Translations under genes and position numbers: made by a program | From: Hyphomicrobiales bacterium 4NK60-0047b | GTDB taxonomy: Bacteria > Pseudomonadota > Alphaproteobacteria > Rhizobiales > HXMU1428-3 | Assembly (NCBI GenBank): GCA_040367435.1 | Contig: BAABWY010000003.1 | Span: forward strand, 186,001-250,000 | Reading direction: 5' to 3' | DNA: 64,000 nt | Part shown: piece after piece, positions 38,235-46,262 of the stretch | How positions within the stretch are numbered: position 1 is the first letter of the stretch | How the letters are laid out: each line of letters starts with the position of its first letter | The notes under the pieces: model-generated | Told to the model about the DNA's origin: nothing | Databases searched by the model: none | Seen by the model: the letters and a program-made list of their open reading frames with translations, nothing else

Positions 38235-38753
38235 ATGAAACGTCCTGTCTTGATTGCTGGATTTCTCTTAGCTGTTTCAACCGGTCTCACTTTCACAGCT
38301 TTTGCGAAAGAAAAGGCTGTTCCACCGGCGCCAAATGGCATTGAAATTCCGAAAGACTATAAAAACTGGCGGCTGATTGCCCCGTCTTACCGTACTGACC
38401 ATGGTAGCATTCGCGCTATTCTTGGTAATGATATTGCGATTGAAGCAGCTCGTGCTGGCAAAACGAGCCCTTGGCCCGATGGCGCTATCCTTGCCAAGAT
38501 TGTTTGGAAAGAGCGCAAAGACGAGCATTGGGAACCCGCAATTGTTCCTGGCGAATTTATTCATGCGGAATTTATGATTAAAGGTGCCCAAAAATATGAA
38601 AAAACAGGTGGCTGGGGCTATGCGCGCTGGTTAGGTACTGAGCAAAAACCTTATGGCGAGGATGCTGAATTTGTCGAGGAATGCGTGGCTTGCCATACGC
38701 CCGTGAAGTCACGTGATTATGTGTTCACTACACCGGCAATTTTTCCCAAATAA
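38235..38753 (+). CDS. Cytochrome P460 family exported c-type haem protein
   Basis: 172 residues from the ATG at 38235, six bases after GGAG; the in-frame ATG at 38223 overlaps that site. A signal peptide ends near FTAFAKEKA. The domain contains WRLIAPSYRTDHGSIRAILG, WPDGAILAKIVWKER and GWGYARWLG, and the haem-binding motif CVACH near the C-terminus (residues about 152-156). Related P460 proteins oxidise hydroxylamine or detoxify NO with a Lys cross-linked haem, but many are of unknown function; I cannot assign the reaction. It lies between two ECF sigma loci and is followed by a secreted repeat protein. Confidence 0.88.
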   Translation: MKRPVLIAGFLLAVSTGLTFTAFAKEKAVPPAPNGIEIPKDYKNWRLIAPSYRTDHGSIRAILGNDIAIEAARAGKTSPWPDGAILAKIVWKERKDEHWEPAIVPGEFIHAEFMIKGAQKYEKTGGWGYARWLGTEQKPYGEDAEFVEECVACHTPVKSRDYVFTTPAIFPK

Positions 38754-38799
38754 TATCTCTCATAAAACAAAAGACTAATCGTCGCTTAAGGATGAATTT

Positions 38800-39198
38800 A
38801 TGAAACTATTGAAATATTTTCCAACTGCTTTGGTGATTTCATCACTGTTTTTCTTTGCCACAAGTGCTTTAGCTGACCATCACATGGCGAAAGCTATAAA
38901 AGTGAATTCAGCCAAGCTTAGCATTTTGACCAATGCTAAGGGCATGACCCTTTATACATTTGATAAAGACCAAAAAGGCAAATCAAATTGCTCTGGAGGA
39001 TGTGCTAAAAAATGGCCTCCTTTTTTGGCAACAAATACCTCAAAGGGGGAAGGAAAGTTCACTGTTATTAACCGCGCTGATGGGACAAAACAGTGGGCTT
39101 ATAAATCCCAGCCGTTATATTTTTGGTTTAAAGATAAAAAACAAGGTGATGTAACCGGTGATGGAGTTAAAGGTGTTTGGCATGTTGCTCGCCCTTAG
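38800..39198 (+). CDS. Secreted Lipoprotein_15/COG4315-type protein
   Basis: 132 residues. A signal peptide ends near SALADHH (about 26). Two copies of the family unit are visible: NAKGMTLYTFDKDQKGKSNCSGGCAKKWPPF (about 45-75) and WAYKSQPLYFWFKDKKQGDVTGDGVKGVWHVARP at the end. The Cys pair NCSGGCA is conserved. Function unknown; such proteins are often controlled by ECF factors in alphaproteobacteria. The gene is 46 bases after the P460 gene and likely co-transcribed with it, and upstream of an ECF sigma gene. Confidence 0.88.
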   Translation: MKLLKYFPTALVISSLFFFATSALADHHMAKAIKVNSAKLSILTNAKGMTLYTFDKDQKGKSNCSGGCAKKWPPFLATNTSKGEGKFTVINRADGTKQWAYKSQPLYFWFKDKKQGDVTGDGVKGVWHVARP

Positions 39199-39210
39199 GC
39201 ACCTTTAAAT

Positions 39211-39245
39211 TTTATGGCAAGGTGGCTCCCTCCCCTTGCCATAAA
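39211..39245 (+). terminator. Strong hairpin between secreted protein and sigma factor genes
   Basis: Arms TTTATGGCAAGG and CCTTGCCATAAA (12 perfect pairs) with the loop TGGCTCCCTCC. There is no T-run. It could attenuate transcription into the downstream sigma gene or protect the upstream mRNA end. Confidence 0.65.
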
Positions 39246-39291
39246 TGATTTGCCAGTAAAAACTACCTGGCCTTAACAGAGACTTGAAAAG

Positions 39292-39813
39292 ATGACACAG
39301 CTGCTTGATGAAATTGAAGCTTGCATACCAGCGTTAAGGCGATACGCACGCGCGCTGACGGGCAATGCTGACCTGGCTGATGATCTGGTTCAAGATTGTT
39401 TGGAACGTGCCATTCGCAAACGACATTTATGGTCTCCAACTGGCAACTTAAAAAGCTGGCTTTTCACAATGCTTATCAATATTTATCGTAATCAATTGCG
39501 TGCACTTAAAAATCGGCCGGCTTTAGCTTCAATAGATGAAATGTCAAATGAACCTTCTGTTGCAGCCTCTCAACCAGACCAGGTTGCCTTGGCAGAAACC
39601 AGGAGAGCACTTGGCACTTTGCCACTTGAGCAGCGAGAGGTTTTATTGCTCGTTACGATTGAAGGGATGCCCTATAAAGAAGCGGCGACGATACTTGGCA
39701 TTCCCATCGGCACGCTTATGTCTCGGTTAGGGCGTGGGCGAAAACGGTTACGACAACTGGTTGATTATGAGCCAAAAAAAACTGAGACAAGCAGCTTAAG
39801 GAGAGTTAAATGA
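39292..39813 (+). CDS. ECF RNA polymerase sigma factor (second pair)
   Basis: 173 residues. Region 2: CIPALRRYARALTGNADLADDLVQDCLERAI and WLFTMLINIYRNQLRA. Region 4: LPLEQREVLLLVTIEGMPYKEAATILGIPIGTLMSRLGRGRKRLR. Its stop overlaps the anti-sigma start as ATGA. It is only distantly similar to the sigma factor at 36707. Together with the P460 and Lipoprotein_15 genes it appears to be part of one envelope-stress or redox locus (inference from proximity). Confidence 0.94.
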   Translation: MTQLLDEIEACIPALRRYARALTGNADLADDLVQDCLERAIRKRHLWSPTGNLKSWLFTMLINIYRNQLRALKNRPALASIDEMSNEPSVAASQPDQVALAETRRALGTLPLEQREVLLLVTIEGMPYKEAATILGIPIGTLMSRLGRGRKRLRQLVDYEPKKTETSSLRRVK

Positions 39814-40637
39814 TCAAAGATAAAAATAACATAGATCATGATGATCTACACGCTTATGTGGATGGCCAGCTTTCTGAAGAAGAAAATATGCTTGTTGAAC
39901 GCTATTTAGACCTTCATTCTGAAGATGCTGCATTTGTTGCTGATTTGAAAACACAACGGGCGCAGTTAGAAACACTTTTTGATGACGTACTACACGAGCC
40001 TATTCCTGAGCGCCTCTCTCCTCATAGACTTGCAAAGACCATAGATGATCAGACTAAAGAAAAAGAGCTCAGAAAGCCCGCCCTATTGACAAAACTAAAT
40101 GACTTTAGATGGCAATCTGTTGCAGCTGTTCTTTCTATTTTTGTCTTTGGGAATATTTCTGGTTGGCTGGGACATCAAACCCTGATTGCCTCTCAAACAT
40201 CTACTCAGAAACGCCCAATGGTCAGACAAGCTCTTGATGCTCATACGACTTATGCTGTTGAGGTTCTTCACCCTGTGGAAGTCAGCGGGAAAGATGAAGG
40301 ACATCTTGTTGCCTGGCTTTCGAAGAGGTTACAAATTCCGGTTAAAGCTCCACAACTAAAACAAAATGGCTATCATTTGGTTGGTGGCAGGTTATTGCCT
40401 AGGAACGATGGCGTTGCCGCACAACTTATGTATGAAGATCAAACGGGCAAACGGATCACACTTTATCTCATTCGAAATAAAAAAGCAGAAACTTCAGCTT
40501 TTCGGTTTGCTTCAGAAAAAAATATGAATGCGTTTTATTGGCTGGACCATGATGTGAGTTATGTTCTAGTTGGCAACATCACAAAAGAAGCTCTTTCACC
40601 ATTGGCAAAAAACATTTACTCACAAATGGCCAGTTGA
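39810..40637 (+). CDS. Anti-sigma factor (second pair)
   Basis: 275 residues. It begins MIKDKNNIDHDDLHAYVDGQLSEEENMLVERYLDLHSEDAAFV, the typical anti-sigma N-terminus (ANTAR-like helical fold without zinc ligands). One membrane helix lies near residues 107-127 (SVAAVLSIFVFGNISGWLG), followed by a periplasmic sensor-like domain of about 145 residues. Translationally coupled to the sigma gene by a 4-base overlap. Confidence 0.88.
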   Translation: MIKDKNNIDHDDLHAYVDGQLSEEENMLVERYLDLHSEDAAFVADLKTQRAQLETLFDDVLHEPIPERLSPHRLAKTIDDQTKEKELRKPALLTKLNDFRWQSVAAVLSIFVFGNISGWLGHQTLIASQTSTQKRPMVRQALDAHTTYAVEVLHPVEVSGKDEGHLVAWLSKRLQIPVKAPQLKQNGYHLVGGRLLPRNDGVAAQLMYEDQTGKRITLYLIRNKKAETSAFRFASEKNMNAFYWLDHDVSYVLVGNITKEALSPLAKNIYSQMAS

Positions 40638-40658
40638 ATTTAGAGGAAAGTTAATTTT

Positions 40659-41378
40659 TCACTTGTCCTTAATTGATAGGCGCCACGTATTTCCTACTCT
40701 AATCCAACCAGGAAAGAAACTTGCAACTTTGCCTGAAACAGCTGTAAATTTTATAGGCTTACTTTCTTTTTTCCAGAAGTTGCCCAGAAAACTGTTTTGT
40801 TCATCTGCTGATGATTTTAAAGTGAGCACAAAGTCATACTCGCCTTCGCCTGGCATGAAGGATTTCTTGCTTGGCTTTTCTGGATAGAACAGTATGTTGC
40901 CGCCAAAGGCACTATAGCCTGCGACAGGTATCGGAGAATACGGTTCTTTTGGCCGTTGAACTATTCCTGTTTGGGCATTTGAATTTGGGGTCATAAAATA
41001 TTCAGCTTTAACAAAATAGCTTGCTTTAAAAATAAGTTTTTTGCCGGTTTGGTTATTTGTACCGACTAACTTTAAAGATGAAACAACCCCGTCTTGAGCC
41101 CCGCTATTGGTTATGGTGAGAGGAAGTATAAATACTTCATAATTTCCTTCTGCATCTCTGGTGTAAGAAATGGTTTCAGGTACAAATAATTTTAAATTCG
41201 CCTGTTTTAAAACGGTTTGATAGAGGCTAACAGCTGATATCAGCAATGCAGAAAGAGACAATATAACGCTTGTCCATTCGGTCCGGCCTTTTCGTTTTTT
41301 GCTTTCAGTTTGATCATGTGCGACTTCGCCAGCATCATTGGTAATTTCATTACCAATCAGTCTTTTAGACTTAAACAT
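40659..41378 (-). CDS. Hypothetical membrane-anchored protein with a beta-sandwich-like domain
   Basis: 239 residues from the ATG at 41378, which has GGAGG six bases upstream; the frame extends to 41402 without a better start. A basic cytoplasmic N-terminus (about 1-38) and one membrane helix (SVILSLSALLISAVSLYQTV) precede a soluble part with FILPLTITNSGAQDGVVSSLKLV and FMPGEGEYDFVLTLKSSADEQ. The 'NSG-x-x-DGVV' stretch recalls extracellular immunoglobulin-like domains. I do not recognise a family. Convergent with the anti-sigma gene (21 bases). Confidence 0.55.
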   Translation of the reverse strand: MFKSKRLIGNEITNDAGEVAHDQTESKKRKGRTEWTSVILSLSALLISAVSLYQTVLKQANLKLFVPETISYTRDAEGNYEVFILPLTITNSGAQDGVVSSLKLVGTNNQTGKKLIFKASYFVKAEYFMTPNSNAQTGIVQRPKEPYSPIPVAGYSAFGGNILFYPEKPSKKSFMPGEGEYDFVLTLKSSADEQNSFLGNFWKKESKPIKFTAVSGKVASFFPGWIRVGNTWRLSIKDK

Positions 41379-41417
41379 TGTTCCCTCCAAATTCCCAATC
41401 AATAGTGCATCTTATTC

Positions 41418-41538
41418 TCTCTCACGGCTATTTCAAGCGCTTATGGCGCTTGAGCCTCCGAGGGGCGATGCTAGGCACCGGGCAGCTCTCGCTGCCATGT
41501 ACGTGCTCTAAAGAAGAGCACTCCCTTCTTCGTATGGC
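41418..41538 (+). repeat. Large structured intergenic element, copy E
   Basis: Head TCTCTCACGGCTATT; stem 1 arms AAGCGC and GCGCTT; core GCCTCCGAGGGGCG; GGGCAGCTCTCGCTGCC region; last stem arms GTGCTC and GAGCAC; tail ACTCCCTTCTTCGTATGG. It is nearly identical to copy F, 134 bp further on. Confidence 0.9.
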
Positions 41539-41551
41539 TAGTTTTTGTTTT

Positions 41552-41670
41552 CTCTCACGGCTATATCAAGCGCTTATGGCGCTTGAGCCTCCGAGGGGCG
41601 GTACTAGGCACCGGGCAGCTCTTGCTGCCATGTACGCGCTCTAAAGAAGAGCACTCCCTTCTTCGTATGG
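41552..41670 (+). repeat. Large structured intergenic element, copy F, tandem to E
   Basis: It differs from E at about five positions over some 130 bp, including the linker CTAGTTTTTGTTT, so the pair arose by a tandem duplication. Two of the differences fall in the stem after the core and one in the last stem (GCGCTC opposite GAGCAC), slightly weakening pairing. Confidence 0.9.
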
Positions 41671-41683
41671 CTAGTTTTTGTTT

Positions 41684-41740
41684 TCTCTCACGGCTATTCC
41701 AAGTGCTTTTTGTGGCACTTCAGTTGCCTACCGGCAACCA
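41684..41740 (+). repeat. Partial large element (head and stem 1) carrying a mini-hairpin
   Basis: Head TCTCTCACGGCTATTCC and a stem 1 of arms AAGTGC and GCACTT are present, then the mini-hairpin CTTCAGTTGCCTACCGGCAA. The core and tail are missing; the gshB 3' end follows at 41746. It looks like a third copy truncated next to the gene. Confidence 0.75.
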
Positions 41741-41745
41741 TTTTA

Positions 41746-42702
41746 TTACGAGGCTCTTTTTTCTTCAATTGCATCCCATAAGAGCGCTGCGATGTCGGCG
41801 CCGCCGAATTTTAGGACTTCGCGCACGCCTGTTGGTGAAGTGACGTTAATTTCTGTCAGCACATTGCCTATTACATCTATGCCGACAAATATGAGTCCAC
41901 GTTTTTTTAATTCAGGGCCAATAGCCGTGCAGATTTCTTTGTCACGTTCGGAGAGGTCAATTTGTTCTGGCCTACCGCCGACATGCATGTTTGAGCGGGT
42001 TTCATTTGCTGCTGGTACGCGGTTGATGGCACCAACAGGTTCTCCGTCGATTAGGATAATGCGTTTGTCCCCTGCTCTCACGGCTGGTAAATATTCCTGA
42101 ACAATGAAAGGTTCTGAGGATTGCTCTTTCAGCATCTCCATCAGAGATGAGAGATTTGTATCATCTTCCTTGATACGAAAGACACCAGCTCCGCCATTAC
42201 CGTAAAGAGGTTTTACAATGATATCTTTCTTTTCTGCTCTGAAGGCTTGCACCGCTTTTTCATCTCGAGTGATCAGAGTAGAGGCTGTTAGCTCTGGGAA
42301 ATTGAGAACAAAGAACTTCTCAGGTGCGTTTCTTACTTCTCTTGGGTTATTCACGACGAGTGTCTTTGGGTGGATTTGTTCCAGAATATGAGTGGTTGTG
42401 ATGTACCCCATATCGAAGGGTGGGTCTTGGCGCAAATGCACAACGTCATAGGTTGAAAGGTCCACTGTTTTCGCTTCATCTAATTTATAATGGTCACCCT
42501 CGACATCCTTAACCTCAACATTAAAACCGCTTGCGGTCACAACACCGTCTTTCAGGCTAAGTGCATCTGGCATGTAGTAAAACAGCTCATGGCCTCTTTT
42601 CTGTGCCTCAAGCATCATGGCAAAGGTGGTGTCACCTTCTATGTGTAGGCTTGAGATTTCATCCATTTGAAAGGCAATTTTAAGAGGCTTGTTAGGAGAC
42701 AT
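41746..42702 (-). CDS. gshB: Glutathione synthetase
   Basis: 318 residues. It joins gamma-glutamylcysteine and glycine with ATP. The ATP-grasp features include [64 protein letters not shown] and the C-terminal [27 protein letters not shown]. The N-terminus [37 protein letters not shown] is typical. It is downstream of yraN and rsmI in the conserved alphaproteobacterial order rsmI-yraN-gshB. Confidence 0.98.
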   Translation of the reverse strand: MSPNKPLKIAFQMDEISSLHIEGDTTFAMMLEAQKRGHELFYYMPDALSLKDGVVTASGFNVEVKDVEGDHYKLDEAKTVDLSTYDVVHLRQDPPFDMGYITTTHILEQIHPKTLVVNNPREVRNAPEKFFVLNFPELTASTLITRDEKAVQAFRAEKKDIIVKPLYGNGGAGVFRIKEDDTNLSSLMEMLKEQSSEPFIVQEYLPAVRAGDKRIILIDGEPVGAINRVPAANETRSNMHVGGRPEQIDLSERDKEICTAIGPELKKRGLIFVGIDVIGNVLTEINVTSPTGVREVLKFGGADIAALLWDAIEEKRAS

Positions 42703-42790
42703 GTGAGCTCGCTCTGCTTTTATTCTTAAGTGATTATTTTACGATATAATCTTTATATTCAATTTGTGAAGGGTATGAAACCAAGGTTAT

Positions 42791-43174
42791 CTATAACTCT
42801 TCAAATGCATTTTTCATATGACTTGGAAATTTCCAGGGGGCAAATAAGATCACATCAAATGAGAGACTGTCATAACGCAAGTTACTCTGCTTTGACAACC
42901 AGATTAATGCGGCTTTATTTATTCGTTTTTTCTGATGATCCGATAAGGAAAAAGCTGCTTCTTCCAATGTTTTTCTATATTTAACTTCAACAAAGGAGAT
43001 ATGCGCACCCCGCTTTGCTATGAGATCTATTTCTCCTGCCCTTGTTTTGTAGCGTTGTTCCAGGAGGCTATACCCCTTTAGGCGGAGTATAATCTTCGCC
43101 CAGAATTCTGCAAAAAGGCCTGCTTCATAAGTTTGTTTTCTCTTCTTAGCTGAGGGTGTTTTTTTCTCAGTCAT
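42791..43174 (-). CDS. yraN: YraN family protein (UPF0102), nuclease-like
   Basis: 127 residues. EAGLFAEFWAKIILRLKGYSLLEQRYKTRAGEIDLIAKRGAHISFVEVKYRK contains the family's restriction-endonuclease-like core (E...GEIDLI...VEVK). The biochemical role is unsettled. It lies 49 bases after rsmI and 88 before gshB. The C-terminus (WKFPSHMKNAFEEL) matches the alphaproteobacterial form. Confidence 0.95.
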   Translation of the reverse strand: MTEKKTPSAKKRKQTYEAGLFAEFWAKIILRLKGYSLLEQRYKTRAGEIDLIAKRGAHISFVEVKYRKTLEEAAFSLSDHQKKRINKAALIWLSKQSNLRYDSLSFDVILFAPWKFPSHMKNAFEEL

Positions 43175-43223
43175 AAAACTCCCCTCCTTCTCACAAATAT
43201 CGTTTACAAGTATAAACGCTCGC

Positions 43224-44177
43224 TCAATCCAGCTCTTTTTTAAGCTTTAAGGCAAGGTCATAAACTCTTTTTTTCGGTAAGTTCATGCCTGTCATCACTT
43301 CCGAGACGCTATCTCTTACACTTGCTCCTTCAGATAAATGATTTTTTAGAGCTTCATTGATGTCTTCATCTGTGATTTCAGCTTCGAGCGGGGGACCGAT
43401 GATGAAAACTATTTCTCCCTTAAGATCTCTTGTCTCTAATTGAGATTTTAAGTCACTTAACTTGCCTTCAATGACTTCTTCATGAACTTTGGTTAGCTCA
43501 CGCAGAACACTTGCATCTCGATCCCCTAAACATGCAAGGGCATCTTTAACTACGGCTTCAATCCTCTTGGCAGTTTCAAAAAACACCAGGCTTCCCTGAA
43601 TTGTTTTTAGTGTTTCTAAGCGTTTGGTTCTGGCGACTTGTTTGGCTGGGAGAAAGCCTTCAAACAAAAAAGTGTCCGTTGGTAAGCCAGATAGGCAAAG
43701 GCCTGCAATAACCGAACTGGCGCCTGGGGCTACCTCTACTCTTAAGCCCGCCTCTCGCACTACCTTTGCTAATTTATACCCAGGATCAGAAATCAAAGGA
43801 GTGCCGGCATCGGATATTAAGGCCACAGAGCGCCCTTCTTTGATCATCTTTATGATCTTTGGCCGCATTTGATCACCATTATGATCATGATAGCTGATCA
43901 TTTCAGATGAAATCCCATAATTTTGCAGGAGTTTTCTTGAGTGACGCGTGTCTTCTGCTGCTACAAAATCAGCTTTGGCAAGAATGGCCAATGCTCGCAG
44001 ACTAATATCGGCTAAATGACCTATTGGGGTTGCAACCAAGTAAAGCGCCGGAAGTAAAGGCTGGTTTAAAAGGTCTTCCATAACATCAGAAACGCGCGCC
44101 GCCGGTCTGGCTTTTTGTGCATTCACTTTTTGAGCCTCTGTTAGCGCGATTTCTTTTTTATCGTCTTCTTGGTTCAT
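43224..44177 (-). CDS. rsmI: 16S rRNA (cytidine(1402)-2'-O)-methyltransferase
   Basis: 317 residues. Tetrapyrrole-methylase fold. LPALYLVATPIGHLADISLRALAILAKADFVAAEDTRHSRKLLQNY and VALISDAGTPLISDPGYKLAKVVREAGLRVEVAPGASSVIAGLCLSGLPTD are signatures. It has about 40 extra N-terminal residues and a C-terminal HTH-like helical part (EGASVRDSVSEVMTGMNLPKKRVYDLALKLK). It modifies C1402 in the ribosomal decoding centre together with RsmH. Divergent from the LpoA-like gene. Confidence 0.97.
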   Translation of the reverse strand: MNQEDDKKEIALTEAQKVNAQKARPAARVSDVMEDLLNQPLLPALYLVATPIGHLADISLRALAILAKADFVAAEDTRHSRKLLQNYGISSEMISYHDHNGDQMRPKIIKMIKEGRSVALISDAGTPLISDPGYKLAKVVREAGLRVEVAPGASSVIAGLCLSGLPTDTFLFEGFLPAKQVARTKRLETLKTIQGSLVFFETAKRIEAVVKDALACLGDRDASVLRELTKVHEEVIEGKLSDLKSQLETRDLKGEIVFIIGPPLEAEITDEDINEALKNHLSEGASVRDSVSEVMTGMNLPKKRVYDLALKLKKELD

Positions 44178-44602
44178 ATTCTAATGGAATGCCCTGATTT
44201 ACTTATGTTTTTGTTTGCGACATCGACTTTCGAACTAATTCTAATTGATAAAAATACACAGATATTCAGGTTCTTATGGTATTTTTTCAACATTTCACTT
44301 CAAGTTCTTTTTTAGAATATCGAATAAGAAGTGGATAAATTAACTTTCCTCACCAAAACTTCATAGATTTTTTGACGAATCTGTCTTGTGGGCTCATTAT
44401 TGTGATGTAATGAAACATGACAGAAATAGTGTTACTACCATTAAAGGGTCATAGTCTATATATATTCCTGTCATGAAAGAGCTTTTATAGACCTAAATTT
44501 TTTTATCTTTTGCATTTTGTATGAAATTGCTCTTTTTTGTATGAGATTGCTATTTGTCATATATTTTAAAGCTTTATCTTGTTTTATATCTGAGGTGATA
44601 CG
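44178..44602. other. Divergent promoter region rsmI / LpoA-like gene
   Basis: 425 AT-rich bases with no coding frame, repeat or hairpin I can support. It must contain promoters for both divergent genes. TGAGGTGAT just before the GTG at 44603 is the ribosome-binding site of the lipoprotein gene. Confidence 0.5.
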
Positions 44603-45823
44603 GTGAAATTTTCTTTTCTAAATTTAAATTTATTTACTGTTTTTAGAAAAAAAACCTCCTTTTCTGTATTCACATCTCTTTTTGCTTTATGCGCCGTTGT
44701 TTTTGCACTCAACGCCTGTTCAACTGGTGGTGGAAGCCTAACTGACACAGCGCTTAATACGCCAGCTGCACAACCTGGCGATGAAAAAGTCAGAATTGCC
44801 CTATTACTCCCCCTCACTGCTGAGGGACGCTCAGCGCAAATTGCCAAACAAATTAAACAAGCTGGTGAACTTGCGCTTTTTGAAGCTGATAATCCTAATA
44901 TTGAATTGATAACGAAAGATACAAAAGGCACCCCAGGCGGAGCTCGCCAGGCTGCATCAGCTGCTGTTGCTGAAGGTGCTGAAATTGTTCTTGGGCCTCT
45001 ATTTGCTGCTTCCGTTCGAGCAGCCACGCCGATTGTTCAACAATCCAATGTTCCAATGATTGCGTTTTCATCTGATGAATCTGTTGCGGGAAATGGGGTT
45101 TATCTTCTTAGTTTTCTTGCCGGCCATGATGTGAGCAGCATTGTTTCTTATGCTGTGAGCCAAGGGAAACGCCGCTTTTCAGCTTATCTCCCTCAAGACC
45201 AATATGGTAAGGTTGCTGAGATTGCTTTCAGAAATGCTGTGGCATCTCATGGTGGTGAAGTGGTGGCGCTCGCTACATATCCAAAAGACCCAACAGGGTT
45301 GGTGAAAGCTGCGGAACCATTTGCTGAACAATTAAAAACAAGACAGGCTGACACGTTGTTCATACCAGCCGGGCAACAATATTTACCTCAGCTTGCTACA
45401 CTTATTCCCTATTATGAAATTGACGCAAAAACTGTTCAGATTTTAGGGTCCTCTCGTTGGGACTTTGCCTCTGTTGGTACACAGAAACCTCTTGTTGGTG
45501 GTTGGTTCCCAGCAGCGGAGCCTAGAGGTTGGAATCAGTTCAAGCAGCGTTACACTCAAACATATGGCATTATACCAACACGCATCACAACCCTATCTTA
45601 TGATGCCGTAAGTCTTGCAGTATCACTTGCCAACCAACCAAAGGGACAACGTTTTTCTGTTGCTAACCTTACACAACCAGGTGGTTTTGCTGGTGTTGAT
45701 GGCCTCTTTCGTTTGAACCAAAATGGTTTATCAGAACGCCGTTTTGCAATTTTGCAAGTTCAGAAATTTAGCAATAAGATTATCCAACCATCTCCTAAAA
45801 CATTTGGACGTGAAGCATTTTAG
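44603..45823 (+). CDS. Penicillin-binding protein activator (LpoA-like lipoprotein)
   Basis: 406 residues, GTG start after TGAGGTGAT. The signal peptide ends in a lipobox (VFALNAC, Cys at about residue 39). The rest is a periplasmic-binding-protein fold: KVRIALLLPLTAEGRSAQIAKQIKQAGELALFEADN, AAVAEGAEIVLGPLFAASVRAATPIVQQSNVPMIAFSSD and YQ-rich C-terminal parts. The N-terminal TPR domain of enterobacterial LpoA is missing, as is usual in alphaproteobacteria. It is predicted to activate PBP1a from the outer membrane. Divergent neighbour of rsmI in many proteobacteria. Confidence 0.92.
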   Translation: MKFSFLNLNLFTVFRKKTSFSVFTSLFALCAVVFALNACSTGGGSLTDTALNTPAAQPGDEKVRIALLLPLTAEGRSAQIAKQIKQAGELALFEADNPNIELITKDTKGTPGGARQAASAAVAEGAEIVLGPLFAASVRAATPIVQQSNVPMIAFSSDESVAGNGVYLLSFLAGHDVSSIVSYAVSQGKRRFSAYLPQDQYGKVAEIAFRNAVASHGGEVVALATYPKDPTGLVKAAEPFAEQLKTRQADTLFIPAGQQYLPQLATLIPYYEIDAKTVQILGSSRWDFASVGTQKPLVGGWFPAAEPRGWNQFKQRYTQTYGIIPTRITTLSYDAVSLAVSLANQPKGQRFSVANLTQPGGFAGVDGLFRLNQNGLSERRFAILQVQKFSNKIIQPSPKTFGREAF

Positions 45824-45830
45824 CGAAGTC

Positions 45831-45943
45831 TTTTTTAGTGCTCCTTCAGGTTGCCCACAAGCAACCGTCGCGTGAGTGCTCCTTCAGGTTGGCAGTTCTT
45901 TGCTTCAGATGCCCACAAAGCATCCGCAATATTCAACCGTCGC
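45831..45943 (+). repeat. Mini-hairpin cluster with one copy nested inside another
   Basis: The first copy, 45831-45871, is TTTTTTAGTGCTCCTTCAGG plus TTGCCCACAAGCAACCGTCGC. A second copy starts AGTGCTCCTTCAGGTTG, is interrupted by a complete mini-hairpin of the other type (GCTTCAGATGCCCACAAAGC then ATCCGC), and resumes CAACCGTCGC. The inner copy therefore sits in the loop of the outer one. The cluster lies directly after the LpoA-like stop codon. Confidence 0.85.
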
Positions 45944-45947
45944 TTTT

Positions 45948-46230
45948 TCTCTCACGGCTATTTCAAGCGCTTTTGGTGACACTTCAGATGCCCACTGGCA
46001 ACCGTGCTGAAGCGGCAGGTCTCCGAGGGGCGGTGCTTTTTTTTGCGATCAGATTATCCGCACTCGCATTTTCCTGGCGCTTTAGGTTTCCCTATGTCAA
46101 AACTGCGCTACTCCGTTCGGGCTGATCTTTTGCGCCGGGCAGCTATTATCTGTGCTTTAGGTTGCCCAAAAGCAACCGCACTGCTGCCATGTACGTGCTC
46201 TTAAGTCGAGCACTCCCTTCTTCATATAGT
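45948..46230 (+). repeat. Large structured intergenic element, copy G, expanded by mini-hairpins
   Basis: Head TCTCTCACGGCTATTTC at 45948; core TCTCCGAGGGGCGG at about 46020; last stem arms GTGCTC and GAGCAC; tail CACTCCCTTCTTCATAT. The stem 1 loop contains a mini-hairpin (CACTTCAGATGCCCACTGGC...ACCGTG), and another (GCTTTAGGTTGCCCAAAAGC...AACCGC) lies in the loop after the GGGCAGC arm. The whole is about 283 bp, more than twice the compact form. Confidence 0.8.
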
Positions 46231-46262
46231 GAAGCATTTGTTGTTTCTCTAAGTGTTTTTTA

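Noticed and set aside
41378-41843. Open frames reading through elements E and F
   Set aside because: They encode the same peptides twice because they lie in the tandem repeat; they have no ribosome-binding site and overlap gshB in antisense.
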